Positions 25,287-34,883 of a stretch of 64,000 bases of DNA are shown here, piece after piece. The DNA comes from Lachnospiraceae bacterium (lineage in GTDB: Bacteria; Bacillota; Clostridia; Lachnospirales; Lachnospiraceae): NCBI GenBank assembly GCA_009774175.1, contig VSNG01000018.1:4831-68830 (forward strand). The letters are read 5' to 3'. Under the pieces are notes generated by a model, which saw nothing but the letters and a program-made list of their open reading frames with translations, searched no databases and was not told where the DNA came from. The translations under genes were made by a program, and so were the position numbers. How positions within the stretch are numbered: the first letter of the stretch is position 1; the number at the start of each line of letters is the position of its first letter.

Positions 25287-26066
25287 CTACTCCGTTTCGC
25301 CTCCAATCCTGTCCTGATACTCCGAGGGCGTTACCCCCGCAATCTTCTTGAAAATAGTTGAGAAATAGGTAATGTCCTTATAGCCTACCATCTCGGCCAC
25401 TTCATAGACCTTATAGCGGCAGTTTTGCAAAAGCTTCATGGCCACCCGCACACGATAGCGGGTAATGTAGGCGTTGATCGTATACTCCGTTTCCTTCTTA
25501 AAAGTATGGCTCAAATGTCCCTCACTGAGCCCAAGGGACTCCGCGATCTTCCTCACGCCAATATCCGAATCCGCATAGTGCTCCATAATATAATTCATGG
25601 CCTCCGTCACGTATTTACTCTTTTCACCCTTTTGAATAGACGCATGGGCCAGCACATTTTCCTCATGTTCCCTGCCGCCCTGCGATTGCCTTTCCTCAAC
25701 CCTTTTCTTTATGTTTAAGACAGCCGTCTCCAGCTCCCCGTCCTCAAAAGGTTTCAGCAGATAGTCGGATGCGCCCAGCTTAACGGCATTCTGGGCATAG
25801 GCAAAATCATCGTAAGCCGTCAAAAAGATCACATACGTCTCGTTACCTTCGTTCCGAAGCTCCGTAACCATCTCAATCCCGTCCATTTTCGGCATACGGA
25901 TATCACAGATCACAAGATCCGGCCGGTATTTGTGAATGGCCTCCAGCCCCTCCTCCCCGTTTGCAGCCTCCGCCACCACCATACAATCGAGTCTGGCCCA
26001 GTCCGTCTCCATAACAATCCCCTTTCTCACAAGGTTCTCATCATCCACCACCAATATTTTAAACAT
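25287..26066 (-). CDS. Response regulator, YesN/AraC type
   Basis: 259 residues. The receiver domain (1-~120) has the phospho-acceptor Asp in LVICDIRMPKMDGIEM, the conserved Thr/Lys (FLTAYDDF, LLKPFEDGE) and a short linker. A C-terminal AraC-type double helix-turn-helix follows (IRKIAESLGLSEGHLSHTFKK-like segment, then VAEMVGYKDITYFSTIFKK). It pairs with the YesM-type kinase encoded just upstream (73-nt gap). The likely target is the adjacent importer operon. Confidence 0.9.
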   Translation of the reverse strand: MFKILVVDDENLVRKGIVMETDWARLDCMVVAEAANGEEGLEAIHKYRPDLVICDIRMPKMDGIEMVTELRNEGNETYVIFLTAYDDFAYAQNAVKLGASDYLLKPFEDGELETAVLNIKKRVEERQSQGGREHEENVLAHASIQKGEKSKYVTEAMNYIMEHYADSDIGVRKIAESLGLSEGHLSHTFKKETEYTINAYITRYRVRVAMKLLQNCRYKVYEVAEMVGYKDITYFSTIFKKIAGVTPSEYQDRIGGETE

Positions 26067-26139
26067 GAGTCTGTCCTCCCCCCGATTAGTTCAAATACGA
26101 AACCGCCTTTTTTGACGAACCTTCGTACTTCTTCTCACA

Positions 26140-27840
26140 TTACACCCGTACAACCGGCAGCGTCACCCTTACTTTTGCGCCGCCTTCCGCCTGATTCTCC
26201 GCATACAGACCATACTGCGTGCCGTAATGAAGTCTGATTATCGTATCCACATTATAAAATCCGATATGCCCCTTAAGTTCCTCTCTGTTTCGCTCCTGCA
26301 AAAGGCCAAGAATCGTTTGATCCATTCCGCAGCCGTCATCGTATACTTCTATACAGAGCATTTCCCGCTCTTCATATATATTGATAAAAATATGGCCGTT
26401 TTCTCTCTCTTTTAATCCATGAATAATGGCATTCTCCACAATGGGCTGAATGATCATCTTCGGCACCATACAATCTTCCAGCTCCAGCGGCAGTTCCACA
26501 TCATAGGAAAAATTACCGTTAAAACGGATTTTCTGGATATCCATATAGGCGCACACCAGACTGACCTCCTCCGACAGGCTGATAAACTGCGCCTCCGAAA
26601 TACTGGTGCGAAGTATTCTGGCAAGCCCCGAAGCCATAGTCGCCAGTTCCGGTACATGATGGGCTTTTGCAACCCACTTGATCGTGTCCAGCGTATTATA
26701 TAAAAAATGGGGATTCAGCTGCGCCTGCATCATGGCAATATTGCTGTCGTTTAATTCCTTCTGCTGTTTCACCTGCAATGCCAGATTCTCTTTAATCTGC
26801 CTGGTCATTCCGTCGAAGCTGGCGGAAAGCTGGCCAAACTCATCCTTCCTGCCGCTCCCCACCTGCACATCCAGATCACCGCCCTCCACACGGGCCATGG
26901 CCCGCAAAAGCTTTTTAACCGGTGCAGTCAGGTAGTTGCTCATCACTCCTGCCGCCAGAACGCATAAAAGCAGGGAACAGACTGCCATAATCATGATTAC
27001 CCCCACGGTCATATTGGTCACATCCCGCGTAAATACCGGCTCTTTCCCCAATATAATATAAAGTCCCGTAGACCCAAGCGGCGCAATATAAAAGGTAATG
27101 CCGTCCGCAGTCTGCCGCAGATCCTCCCCCGCCATCCGTCTGGTTCTGAGTATCTGGGCCAGCGATGCCTCCTTCGCCGCCTTCGTGCTGTACACATCCT
27201 CCCAGAAACTGTCCAGCACGGCTATCCCGTTCTGCTCATCATAAGCCCCTGCCAAAATCGTATCAAAATGATCTTCCGTCATATCCACTACAACAAAACC
27301 GACGCATTCCTCGTTCTCGTCCAGAATCGCGCGGGCTCCCTGCAGGCAGAGCGCATTCGAAGACTGTTCCCAAGACGCCCGGCGCAAAATCATTTCCTGA
27401 GAATGTGTCCTTGCCACCTTTAATAATCCCCAATATACGGGAAGCTCCCCCGCCGCACCCTGAGGCGATGTGGAAAGGCTGCAAACGCCCTGCGCGTCAT
27501 AAACGTGAAACCATGCAATTTCCCGCAAATCCTGCGTTTTTTCATACAGTCTCTTATAGGCCTTATTTTTCAGCCAGCTGTCCGTCTGGATAATACCGTC
27601 CACGATGACCGCGTCGGACATAATTTCCTCCGCCACCCGTTCCGTCTCGTCAAATACGCCCGTCATGCGGTTTTCCACACTGATCAGCTGTTCCTGGGTC
27701 TTTTCCTCATAATCGCGGGAAAGTCTGGCCTTTAAAACACTGACCAGAAAACAGCCGGTTATCACAAGCGGAACAAGCGCCACTACAATAAAGCACAAAA
27801 ATAATTCTCTTTTAAAAGATTTCCTCAAAACTGTCTTCAT
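26140..27840 (-). CDS. Sensor histidine kinase, YesM type (HAMP, HisKA_7TM-less)
   Basis: 566 residues from ATG 27840. A transmembrane helix near the N-terminus, an extracellular sensing region of ~230 residues, a second helix (VGVIMIMAVCSLLLCVLAAG) and a HAMP domain come first. The His-kinase motif AQLNPHFLYNTLDTIKW and an HATPase domain (IIQPIVENAIIHGLKE, YDDGCGMD) follow. The start overlaps the stop of the binding-protein gene by four nt (ATGA), so sensor and binding protein are co-translated. This suggests that the lipoprotein presents ligand to the sensor's outer domain. Confidence 0.9.
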   Translation of the reverse strand: MKTVLRKSFKRELFLCFIVVALVPLVITGCFLVSVLKARLSRDYEEKTQEQLISVENRMTGVFDETERVAEEIMSDAVIVDGIIQTDSWLKNKAYKRLYEKTQDLREIAWFHVYDAQGVCSLSTSPQGAAGELPVYWGLLKVARTHSQEMILRRASWEQSSNALCLQGARAILDENEECVGFVVVDMTEDHFDTILAGAYDEQNGIAVLDSFWEDVYSTKAAKEASLAQILRTRRMAGEDLRQTADGITFYIAPLGSTGLYIILGKEPVFTRDVTNMTVGVIMIMAVCSLLLCVLAAGVMSNYLTAPVKKLLRAMARVEGGDLDVQVGSGRKDEFGQLSASFDGMTRQIKENLALQVKQQKELNDSNIAMMQAQLNPHFLYNTLDTIKWVAKAHHVPELATMASGLARILRTSISEAQFISLSEEVSLVCAYMDIQKIRFNGNFSYDVELPLELEDCMVPKMIIQPIVENAIIHGLKERENGHIFINIYEEREMLCIEVYDDGCGMDQTILGLLQERNREELKGHIGFYNVDTIIRLHYGTQYGLYAENQAEGGAKVRVTLPVVRV

Positions 27841-28844
27841 TCCTGCTGTGTCAGTTCCTTCCATTCTGTCAGTATTTCTTCCCTGTGCTTTTCGGAATAA
27901 TCCAGATCGTAAAACACTTCTCTGATCTCTTCTCCTTCCGCTCCCTTCCGCACGCTTCTGCGGTAAAGACGGTCTTCCAGAAGCCTTTGTACGTCCTCGC
28001 TTACAGTAAATTCCAGGAACAGCTCCGCATTCTCCCTGTTGGGCGCATTTTTAATCAGGGCGCTCCCATCGGGCACCGCCGCCGTACCTTCTCTTGGATA
28101 AATCATGGCAATATCTGCATTCTGATCCATCTCCTTCAAAACGGTTTCCTCAAGCGTAATGCCGATCAGCTTCTTACCGGCAGTCACCTCCCCCAGCACT
28201 TCCCCGGAGCCGGAAAGAATGTCTCCGTCCAGATTGGAGACAAAGGCCTCCATCACTTCCTCCTCAGACATATCTTCTGAAAGAATTTGCAGCATTGTCA
28301 TAAGAGCCGTGTAGCTGCTTCCCGACCGGTCAGGGTCTGCAAAAGCAATACTTCCCTGCCAGTGATTGTTCGTCAGATCCCGCCAGCTGCGGGGCGTGCC
28401 TGCCGAGATCACCAGCTTCTTATTATAGACTATCACAATGGGCAGTCTGGAAAATACAGTATACACACCGTCCGGCGACGCATAAGTATCGTCAAGCTGT
28501 TCGCTCTGGCTGCTGCAATAGGGCTCAAAATATTCCCCATATGCATTCAGGCTGTCCACGCCGCCGCCAAACATCACATCCCCGGAATTTTTTCCATCTT
28601 CCTCCCTGATTCGGTCTAACAGGTCGTTGGTTCCCCCGGTGACCACCTCTACCCAGATACCAGTCCTCTCCTCAAACTCCCTGACAATGGGTCCGTATAT
28701 CTCTTCCTTGTGGGAGGTGTAAACCACCAGCTTATTGCTCTCCTCCAGATGATACTCCTCCTGCGCCTGCCCGCCGCCGCAGCCGCCAAAAATAAGTAAC
28801 GGCGTCAGCACAACGGCAGCCGCCCGTAACATACGTTTTTTCAT
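27837..28844 (-). CDS. Solute-binding lipoprotein (AfuA/FbpA-like) linked to the kinase
   Basis: 335 residues. It has a lipoprotein signal (lipobox FGGC), then an Fe3+/anion-type binding fold: LVVYTSHKEEIYGPIVREFEERTG at the start, DVMFGGG, SRLPIVIVYNKKL and IAFADPDRSGSSYTAL. Unlike the importer's own binding protein it is encoded with a two-component system and not beside a permease. It is therefore either a sensor accessory or an alternative binding protein for the downstream importer. Confidence 0.85.
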   Translation of the reverse strand: MKKRMLRAAAVVLTPLLIFGGCGGGQAQEEYHLEESNKLVVYTSHKEEIYGPIVREFEERTGIWVEVVTGGTNDLLDRIREEDGKNSGDVMFGGGVDSLNAYGEYFEPYCSSQSEQLDDTYASPDGVYTVFSRLPIVIVYNKKLVISAGTPRSWRDLTNNHWQGSIAFADPDRSGSSYTALMTMLQILSEDMSEEEVMEAFVSNLDGDILSGSGEVLGEVTAGKKLIGITLEETVLKEMDQNADIAMIYPREGTAAVPDGSALIKNAPNRENAELFLEFTVSEDVQRLLEDRLYRRSVRKGAEGEEIREVFYDLDYSEKHREEILTEWKELTQQE

Positions 28845-28903
28845 ATTTCCACTTCCTCTCTGTAACTATTTTAACAAAAACAGTTTGGCAGTAAAAGACC
28901 CTC

Positions 28904-28932
28904 TTGACACTTCCTCCTTTTAGGTACATAAT
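28904..28932 (+). promoter_or_regulatory. Sigma-70 promoter of the Mrp antiporter operon
   Basis: TTGACA (28904-28909) and CATAAT (28927-28932) with exactly 17 nt between them, 72 nt before the first gene. It is a near-consensus promoter in the divergent region between the binding-protein gene and mrpE. Confidence 0.75.
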
Positions 28933-29004
28933 ATCAACGTTATACAAACGCCTTTTTAATAAGAAGAAACATGCTGGAGAATTTCAGAAGAATGGAGTGG
29001 AAAA

Positions 29005-29469
29005 ATGTTCGTACTTTTTTTTCTGATCTGGATTATATTTAACGGGCAGCTTACCTCGGAAATCGCTGCCTTCGGCGTCGTCATCGCAGGGGTCATGTAC
29101 TGGTTTTTATGCCGGTTTTTTGATTACAGCCCTCGGTACGATGTTTTTTTATGCAAAAAGGCACCTCTGTTGATTCAATATATTCTGACCTTAATCTGGG
29201 AAATACTGAAAGCCAATATAACGGTCTTTCGCATGATCTATTCCGCCGAATACGAGCTGGAGCCTGCCGTCGTTCATTTCAGGACGAATCTGCACTCCAC
29301 TCTGGCCCGGGTGCTGTTGGCCAATTCCATCACGCTGACGCCGGGCACCATTACTGTCTCTCTGACGGACAATGAGTACACCGTGCACTGTCTGGACAAA
29401 GAACTGGCGGAGGGCATTTCCTCCTCCGTCTTCGTGAAACTTTTAACAAAACTGGAGGCTTCTGATTAA
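29005..29469 (+). CDS. mrpE: Na+/H+ antiporter subunit E (MrpE/MnhE)
   Basis: 154 residues. Two or three N-terminal helices (FVLFFLIWIIFNGQLTSEIAAFG) and the family-typical cytoplasmic part NSITLTPGTITVSLTDNEYTVHCLD. MrpE is a small essential or accessory subunit of the multi-protein Mrp antiporter. Here it is the first gene of the operon, not the middle as in Bacillus. Start ATG 29005 has TGGAG upstream. Confidence 0.9.
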   Translation: MFVLFFLIWIIFNGQLTSEIAAFGVVIAGVMYWFLCRFFDYSPRYDVFLCKKAPLLIQYILTLIWEILKANITVFRMIYSAEYELEPAVVHFRTNLHSTLARVLLANSITLTPGTITVSLTDNEYTVHCLDKELAEGISSSVFVKLLTKLEASD

Positions 29470-29495
29470 CTGCCTGCGCCTCGAAAGGGAAAACA

Positions 29496-29828
29496 ATGGA
29501 AAAAGAAATGATTTATCACCCTTTTTTTATTATACTGCTGATTCTGCTCTCCTTCATGCTGCTGATCTGTCTGATCCGGGCAGTAAAAGGCCCCCGCGTG
29601 GCTGACCGTCTGATGGCTGTCAATATGATGGGCACCATGGTCATGGTCATGATTTCAATTCTGGCTCTTTTGCTGAAAGAAGGCTATCTGGTCGATCTGT
29701 GCCTGATCTACGCCATGATCAGCTTCCTTGCCGTAGTGGTAATCTCCAAGGTCTACATCGGCATTTACGAGGAACGACAGCACGATTTGAAAAATCAGGA
29801 AGGAGGCGTAACGGATGAGCGCGGTTGA
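29496..29828 (+). CDS. mrpF: Antiporter subunit F (MrpF/MnhF)
   Basis: 110 residues, three helices. The conserved RAVKGPRVADRLMAVNMMGTM segment follows the first helix, and LCLIYAMISFLAVVVISK is the third. It is longer than the usual ~90 residues because of a charged tail. It overlaps the mrpG start by 14 nt. Confidence 0.9.
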   Translation: MEKEMIYHPFFIILLILLSFMLLICLIRAVKGPRVADRLMAVNMMGTMVMVMISILALLLKEGYLVDLCLIYAMISFLAVVVISKVYIGIYEERQHDLKNQEGGVTDERG

Positions 29829-30249
29829 ATGGATCAGGTTTATTATGGGAAGCGTTTTTGTCATAATCGGTATGGTAATCTTTTTTACAGAATTATTCGG
29901 CGTTTTTCATTTTAAATACGTCCTGAACAGGATGCATGCCGCCGCTATGGGCGATACGCTGGGCATCAGTTCCTGTCTGATCGGTCTGATGATTTTTTCG
30001 GGCCTGAATTTCACGACCCTGAAAATGTTTTTGATAATCGTATTCCTTTGGTTTGCCTCTCCTGTTTCTTCCCACGTACTCTCAAGGCTGGAAGTCGCTA
30101 CAAACGGAAAGTTATCCGCATACTGCGAAATATATGAAGATGTGAACTCTCTGGAGCGGGAGCTTGCCGATAGAAGAAACGCACCGAAAACCGATACGGA
30201 CAGACAGGAATCGGAACCTGCAAAAGAAAAGGAGGCGTATCCGTCATGA
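29815..30249 (+). CDS. mrpG: Antiporter subunit G (MrpG/MnhG)
   Basis: 144 residues with three helices. The family pattern is visible as GVFHFKYVLNRMHAAAMGDTLGISSCLIGL (residues ~28-57), followed by FLWFASPVSSHVLSRL. A hydrophilic tail of ~45 residues extends past the usual end. It overlaps the next gene by four nt. Confidence 0.9.
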   Translation: MSAVEWIRFIMGSVFVIIGMVIFFTELFGVFHFKYVLNRMHAAAMGDTLGISSCLIGLMIFSGLNFTTLKMFLIIVFLWFASPVSSHVLSRLEVATNGKLSAYCEIYEDVNSLERELADRRNAPKTDTDRQESEPAKEKEAYPS

Positions 30250-30521
30250 CGGCTTTTCAGATTATTTTGATGGGACTTTTGATTATCTGCGCAGTCTCCG
30301 TCAGCTTTTCCAAAAATCTTTTAAATGCAATCCTGATTTATATGTCTTTCAGTCTGGTCATGTCCATGCTCTGGATCTGTCTGGAATCCCCCGATCTGGC
30401 CATCACGGAAGCTGCTGTCGGCGCAGGCATCACCAGCGTCCTCTTTTTCGTGACACTGAAAAAAATACATGCCATAGAAGCGGCGGAGCCTGAAAAAAAG
30501 GAGGAGCCGAAAGATGAGTAG
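30246..30521 (+). CDS. DUF4040/MbhD-like antiporter subunit (equivalent of MrpA C-terminal part)
   Basis: 91 residues with three helices, including the strongly conserved ESPDLAITEAAVGAGITSVLFF. In Bacillus Mrp this stretch is part of MrpA; in archaeal Mbh and many clostridial operons it is a separate gene, as here. It overlaps the next gene by 8 nt. Confidence 0.8.
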   Translation: MTAFQIILMGLLIICAVSVSFSKNLLNAILIYMSFSLVMSMLWICLESPDLAITEAAVGAGITSVLFFVTLKKIHAIEAAEPEKKEEPKDE

Positions 30522-31473
30522 GAAAAAACCAGCAGCGGAATATCAGAAAACCTTTGCTTTCCGCTTTTTCAGATGGCTTTCCGGGTCTAAAGACCCGTAT
30601 CTTGGCGAGGTGGAAATGCAGCCCCAGAAAGAATTTCAGCCTGACCCGGAGGCCACTTTGCGTCATGAAAAAGAGCACGACGCCATTCTGGACAAGGTAT
30701 ATGATTCGGAACGCAACATGGAGATGAAGCTTTTCCGTAAGCTCTACCACGGCACAAGCATTCTTTTTTGTCTGTTTCTGATCGCTCTGCTTTTAGTAAC
30801 TATTTCATGGCTGCCTGCAACGGGCACGGTCAACCGTCCCGTCAATAACGAGGTAACGGAGCGTTATATTGAAAAAGGACTGGAGGAAACCGGCGCAGTC
30901 AATATCGTTGCAGGCATGATTCTTGACTACAGAGCCTTTGATACCCTGGGAGAATCCCACGTGCTGTTCGTTGCCACAATTACCGTGCTGATCCTGCTTC
31001 GCCTGAATAAAACCGAAAAGGATGAAGCGGAGGTAAGCGACCGCCGCTTTGAACCGAAAAACGACGCAATTTTGCAGCTTGTGGCAACCTTCCTTGTACC
31101 GATTATTATTATTTTCGGCATTTATATTATCTTAAACGGCCATCTGGGCCCCGGAGGCGGCTTTTCCGGCGGCGCGGTGATCGGCGCGGGACTGGTGCTT
31201 TATCTGAATGCTTTTGGCTTCAAAAAAACAGAGCGGTTTTTCACGGAGAAAACCTATAAATGGATATGCTTTTTCTCCCTTTCCTTTTACTGTCTGGCAA
31301 AAAGCTATTCCTTTTACACGGGCGCAAATCACCTTCACAGCGTAATTCCGAAGGGCACGCCCGGCGCGATTTTGTCAAGCGGACTGATTCTGCCCTTAAA
31401 TATCGCGGTAGGCCTTGTGGTTGCCTGCACGATTTACGCTTTTTACGCCATGTTCCGAAAAGGAGGGTTTTAG
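30514..31473 (+). CDS. mrpB: Antiporter subunit B with N-terminal extension (MbhE-MrpB fusion-like)
   Basis: 319 residues, about twice the length of simple MrpB. A charged N-terminal ~80 residues leads into a helix and a segment like MbhE (TGTVNRPVNNEVTERYIEKG, ILDYRAFDTLGESHVLF). The MnhB domain follows, with GHLGPGGGFSGGAVIGAG. The fusion corresponds to the MbhE plus MbhF pair of archaeal complexes. It is separated from mrpC by one base. Confidence 0.85.
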   Translation: MSRKKPAAEYQKTFAFRFFRWLSGSKDPYLGEVEMQPQKEFQPDPEATLRHEKEHDAILDKVYDSERNMEMKLFRKLYHGTSILFCLFLIALLLVTISWLPATGTVNRPVNNEVTERYIEKGLEETGAVNIVAGMILDYRAFDTLGESHVLFVATITVLILLRLNKTEKDEAEVSDRRFEPKNDAILQLVATFLVPIIIIFGIYIILNGHLGPGGGFSGGAVIGAGLVLYLNAFGFKKTERFFTEKTYKWICFFSLSFYCLAKSYSFYTGANHLHSVIPKGTPGAILSSGLILPLNIAVGLVVACTIYAFYAMFRKGGF

Positions 31474-31474
31474 G

Positions 31475-31849
31475 ATGGGCCCCAATTTACTTGCAAACTA
31501 CGGAGAAGCCGTCTCCGCCATTCTGTTTTGTATCGGCTTCACCAACCTGCTTTTGCAGACCAATTTAATCAAAAAGATCATCGGACTGAATATCATGGAC
31601 AGCGCGATCTACCTCTTTCTTGCGGAAAAGGGGTATATTGCGGGACGCGTCGCGCCCATTGTGGTAAACGGCGTTACCAGCACGGAAGCTTACATTAACC
31701 CGATTCCCGCAGGCCTTGTCCTGACGGGTATCGTCGTCTCCGTCTCTGTAACCGCCCTCATGCTGTCTTTGACAATCCGTCTGTATACCAGATATCACAC
31801 GCTGGATCTGGACGAGATTTCCGCACAGTTAAAAAGGGAGGGAAAATAA
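31475..31849 (+). CDS. mrpC: Antiporter subunit C (MrpC/MnhC, NuoK-like)
   Basis: 124 residues, three helices, NuoK fold. It includes LIKKIIGLNIMDSAIYLFL and NPIPAGLVLTGIVVSVSVTAL, the segments conserved in MrpC. The start is ATG 31475, with AGGAGGG 8 nt upstream; an in-frame ATG at 31415 lies inside mrpB and is rejected. Confidence 0.9.
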   Translation: MGPNLLANYGEAVSAILFCIGFTNLLLQTNLIKKIIGLNIMDSAIYLFLAEKGYIAGRVAPIVVNGVTSTEAYINPIPAGLVLTGIVVSVSVTALMLSLTIRLYTRYHTLDLDEISAQLKREGK

Positions 31850-31850
31850 A

Positions 31851-33344
31851 ATGAATTTTATCTGTAATTTTCCCTTTTTTTCCATTTTGTTAAGCCTTTT
31901 TTCCGGCACCATCTGTTCCGTGCTCTCGGCAAAAGCGGCTAAACTGGTAAATCGGGTTGTTATTGTTGCTGTCGGCATCATGTCCGCGATCCTGTTACTG
32001 TACCTTCTCTCTACGGGAGAGCCCTTCGTATACTGGATGGGCCATTTCCCCGCTCCCTGGGGCAATGAGATTCGGGCAGGCGTGCTGGAAGCGGGCATGG
32101 CTCTGTTTTTCTGTATCATCATGTATCTGTCCATGGCCGGCGGCGCCCACAAGCTTTTCGGCGAGGTGGTGGAGAACAAACATAATCTGTACTATATTCT
32201 GGTGAACCTCCTGCTGAGCTCCCTGCTGGCGCTGGTCTACACCAACGACATGTTTACGGCCTACGTTTTTGTGGAAATCAACACCATTTCCGCCTGCGGC
32301 CTTATCATGATCCGTCAGGTAGGACGTACCATTGAGGCCGCCGTCCGTTATATGATTATGAGCCTTTTGGGATCCGGTCTGCTGCTTTTTGGTCTGTGCA
32401 TCATGTATGATCTGACCGGCCATCTTCTCATGAGCAACATAAAGGAATCTGTGGGACTGCTTATGGCAAACGGCGAATATCCGATTCCTCTGATTGTCTC
32501 TGTCGCTCTGATGTGCGTGGGCCTGTGCATCAAAAGCGCGCTGTTTCCTTTTCACGCCTGGCTGCCCGACGCTTACGGATATTCCACGGTATCCTCCGCG
32601 GCCATTCTGTCCAGTCTGGTGTCAAAGGGCTATATCTTTCTGCTGATTAAAATTATTTACCGCGTGATCGGCTTTAATATCTTTAACAGCACACGGATTA
32701 TCGACGTACTTTTTGTTTTCGGTCTTATGGGCATGATCTTCGGCTCCATAAGCGCCATTCGGGAAAACGATATCAGAAGGATGATCGCCTATTCCTCCGT
32801 GGCGCAGATCGGCTATATTTACATGGGCTTCGGCATGGGCACGCAGGCCGGCATGGTGGCCAGCGTCTTCCACATTCTGTCCCATGCGGCAACCAAATCC
32901 CTGCTCTTTATCGCCGCCATCGGTCTTACGGACGTGTCGGGCGGCAGCCGTAAGCTCACCGATCTGACTGGCGCGGCCTACCGCAACAAGTGGGCCGGGG
33001 CGGCCTTCATGGCCGGCTCTCTGTCCATGGTGGGCGTCCCCCTGTTTTCCGGCTTTATCAGCAAGCTTCTGTTTTCACAGGCGGCCGTGCAGGTGGAGGG
33101 AAAAATGCTGGCTTCATTGATTGTACTTGGAATCAGTACGGTTTTAAACGCCATCTACTTTATGAAGACGGTAATCCGCATTTATACTTCCAACAGGGAA
33201 TCGGCCTATCCCAGCGTTACTTTCCGGGATATGAAAAGCTATGCGGCGGTGCTTATATGTTTCATGATATTGAATGTCATTCTGGGCGTCAGCTCCCAGC
33301 CGGTCGTTGACATGATCCAGCTGGGTCTGGCCATGTTCGACTGA
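31851..33344 (+). CDS. mrpD: Antiporter-like subunit 1 (MrpD/NuoN-like)
   Basis: 497 residues, about 14 helices. It belongs to the NuoL/M/N proton-conducting family: KSALFPFHAWLPDAYGYSTVSSAAILSSLVSK (part of ~230-260) contains the conserved Lys and His-Trp-Leu-Pro of helices 7-8. RENDIRRMIAYSSVAQIGY is the helix 10-11 loop. It moves protons or Na+ through the complex. The gene starts one base after mrpC. Confidence 0.9.
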   Translation: MNFICNFPFFSILLSLFSGTICSVLSAKAAKLVNRVVIVAVGIMSAILLLYLLSTGEPFVYWMGHFPAPWGNEIRAGVLEAGMALFFCIIMYLSMAGGAHKLFGEVVENKHNLYYILVNLLLSSLLALVYTNDMFTAYVFVEINTISACGLIMIRQVGRTIEAAVRYMIMSLLGSGLLLFGLCIMYDLTGHLLMSNIKESVGLLMANGEYPIPLIVSVALMCVGLCIKSALFPFHAWLPDAYGYSTVSSAAILSSLVSKGYIFLLIKIIYRVIGFNIFNSTRIIDVLFVFGLMGMIFGSISAIRENDIRRMIAYSSVAQIGYIYMGFGMGTQAGMVASVFHILSHAATKSLLFIAAIGLTDVSGGSRKLTDLTGAAYRNKWAGAAFMAGSLSMVGVPLFSGFISKLLFSQAAVQVEGKMLASLIVLGISTVLNAIYFMKTVIRIYTSNRESAYPSVTFRDMKSYAAVLICFMILNVILGVSSQPVVDMIQLGLAMFD

Positions 33345-33389
33345 TCTGCACTGTGGCATTTGTTGAATAATTTACAAGGAGATGGCAGT

Positions 33390-34871
33390 ATGTATCCGAT
33401 TCTTTTATCCATTTTATTTCCCATTCTGGCAGGCTTATTTTTGCTGATCCGCTATCGGACGCCCCTGTCGAGCAGGGCAGGCACGGCCAAAAGGAAGACT
33501 CTGGTCATTCTGACGGGCAGTTTTCTTATTATTACCGTCCTGCTTACTGTCATTGCAATATTTACGGCAAAGGAAGGGTTCACTTTGTTTTACCTGACCG
33601 AAACGCTGCCCGTTTATTTTCGAATCGACAAGGCGGGAACCCTTTTTTCCCTGCTTGCGGTTGTGGTCTTACTCTGCGCCGGTTTTTTCTCCTTCGAGTA
33701 CATGAAGCACGAAGAGCGGGAAAGCCGCTACTATGGGTTTTATCTGCTGCTGTTCGGGGTGCTCAATGCCCTGTGCTTTGCGGGAAACCTGATTACCTTT
33801 TATCTTTTCTTTGAGCTTTTAACCCTGACCTCCACGCCGCTTGTGCTGCATACCGGCTCAAAAGAAGCCGTCATGGCAGGCTTAAAATACTTATTTTACT
33901 CGCTCTGCGGCGCGTACACGGCTCTGTTCGGTATTTATTTTCTCTACAAAAACAGTGTAACACTGGCCTTTACCGCAGGGGGCGTGCTAAAAGCCTCCGC
34001 AATAGCGGAGCACGGCGGTTTTCTTCTGGCTGTGGCTTTTGTCATGATTCTTGGCTTCGGCGTAAAAGCGGGCATGTTTCCCATGCATGCATGGCTGCCT
34101 GCGGCCCACCCCGTAGCGCCGGCGCCGGCTTCGGCTGTGTTGTCCGCCATGATTGTCAAAGCGGGAGTCCTTGCCATTATCCGTGTCGTTACCATGTTTG
34201 GCCGAGATTTTCTTCGGAATACCTGGATGCAGACCGCCTGGATCTGTCTGACTCTAATCACGGTCTTTATGGGATCGCTTCTGGCCTACCGGGAACCGGT
34301 GCTGAAAAAAAGACTGGCCTACTCCACGGTTAGCCAGCTTTCCTACATCCTCTTCGGTCTGGCAGTGATGAACGAAGAAGCTCTGGCCGGAAGCCTGCTG
34401 CATGTGCTGGCCCACGGTTTTGTGAAAGCGGCGCTTTTTCTTTGCGCCGGAGCGATCATTTACAAAACGGGGAAAACCCGAGTGGAGGAAATGCGCGGCA
34501 TTGGCAGGGAAATGCCCCTCACCATGTGGTGCTTTACCATCGCTTCCCTCGGCCTGATCGGTATTCCGCCTACAGGCGGCTTTATCAGCAAATGGTATCT
34601 GGCCATCGGCTCTTTAAAGAGCGGTCTGCCCGTCCTTGCTGTGCTTGGCCCGATTGTCCTTCTGGTGAGCGCACTGCTAACCGCAGGCTATCTTCTGCCG
34701 CTGACTATCAACGGCTTTTTCCCGGGGGCGAATTTCGATTACGATAAGCTGCAAAAGAAAGAACCCTGCAAACTTATGACCGTGCCGATTTTGATTCTGA
34801 CAGTTTTGTCAGTTCTTGTCGGTATCTTTCCGGACGGCATCGCGCCTGTTCTGGCGCTGGCAGGATTATAG
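33390..34871 (+). CDS. Antiporter-like subunit 2 (NuoM/MrpD family)
   Basis: 493 residues from ATG 33390 (AAGGAG 9 nt upstream). About 14 helices. It carries LGFGVKAGMFPMHAWLPAAHP, VAPAPASAVLSAMIVKAGV and LKKRLAYSTVSQLSYILFG, the hallmark loops of proton-conducting NuoM/HyfB/MrpD proteins. It is a paralogue of the neighbouring genes in the same operon. The exact orthology among the four paralogues cannot be settled by eye. Confidence 0.88.
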   Translation: MYPILLSILFPILAGLFLLIRYRTPLSSRAGTAKRKTLVILTGSFLIITVLLTVIAIFTAKEGFTLFYLTETLPVYFRIDKAGTLFSLLAVVVLLCAGFFSFEYMKHEERESRYYGFYLLLFGVLNALCFAGNLITFYLFFELLTLTSTPLVLHTGSKEAVMAGLKYLFYSLCGAYTALFGIYFLYKNSVTLAFTAGGVLKASAIAEHGGFLLAVAFVMILGFGVKAGMFPMHAWLPAAHPVAPAPASAVLSAMIVKAGVLAIIRVVTMFGRDFLRNTWMQTAWICLTLITVFMGSLLAYREPVLKKRLAYSTVSQLSYILFGLAVMNEEALAGSLLHVLAHGFVKAALFLCAGAIIYKTGKTRVEEMRGIGREMPLTMWCFTIASLGLIGIPPTGGFISKWYLAIGSLKSGLPVLAVLGPIVLLVSALLTAGYLLPLTINGFFPGANFDYDKLQKKEPCKLMTVPILILTVLSVLVGIFPDGIAPVLALAGL

Positions 34872-34883
34872 GGAGGTGTTGCC

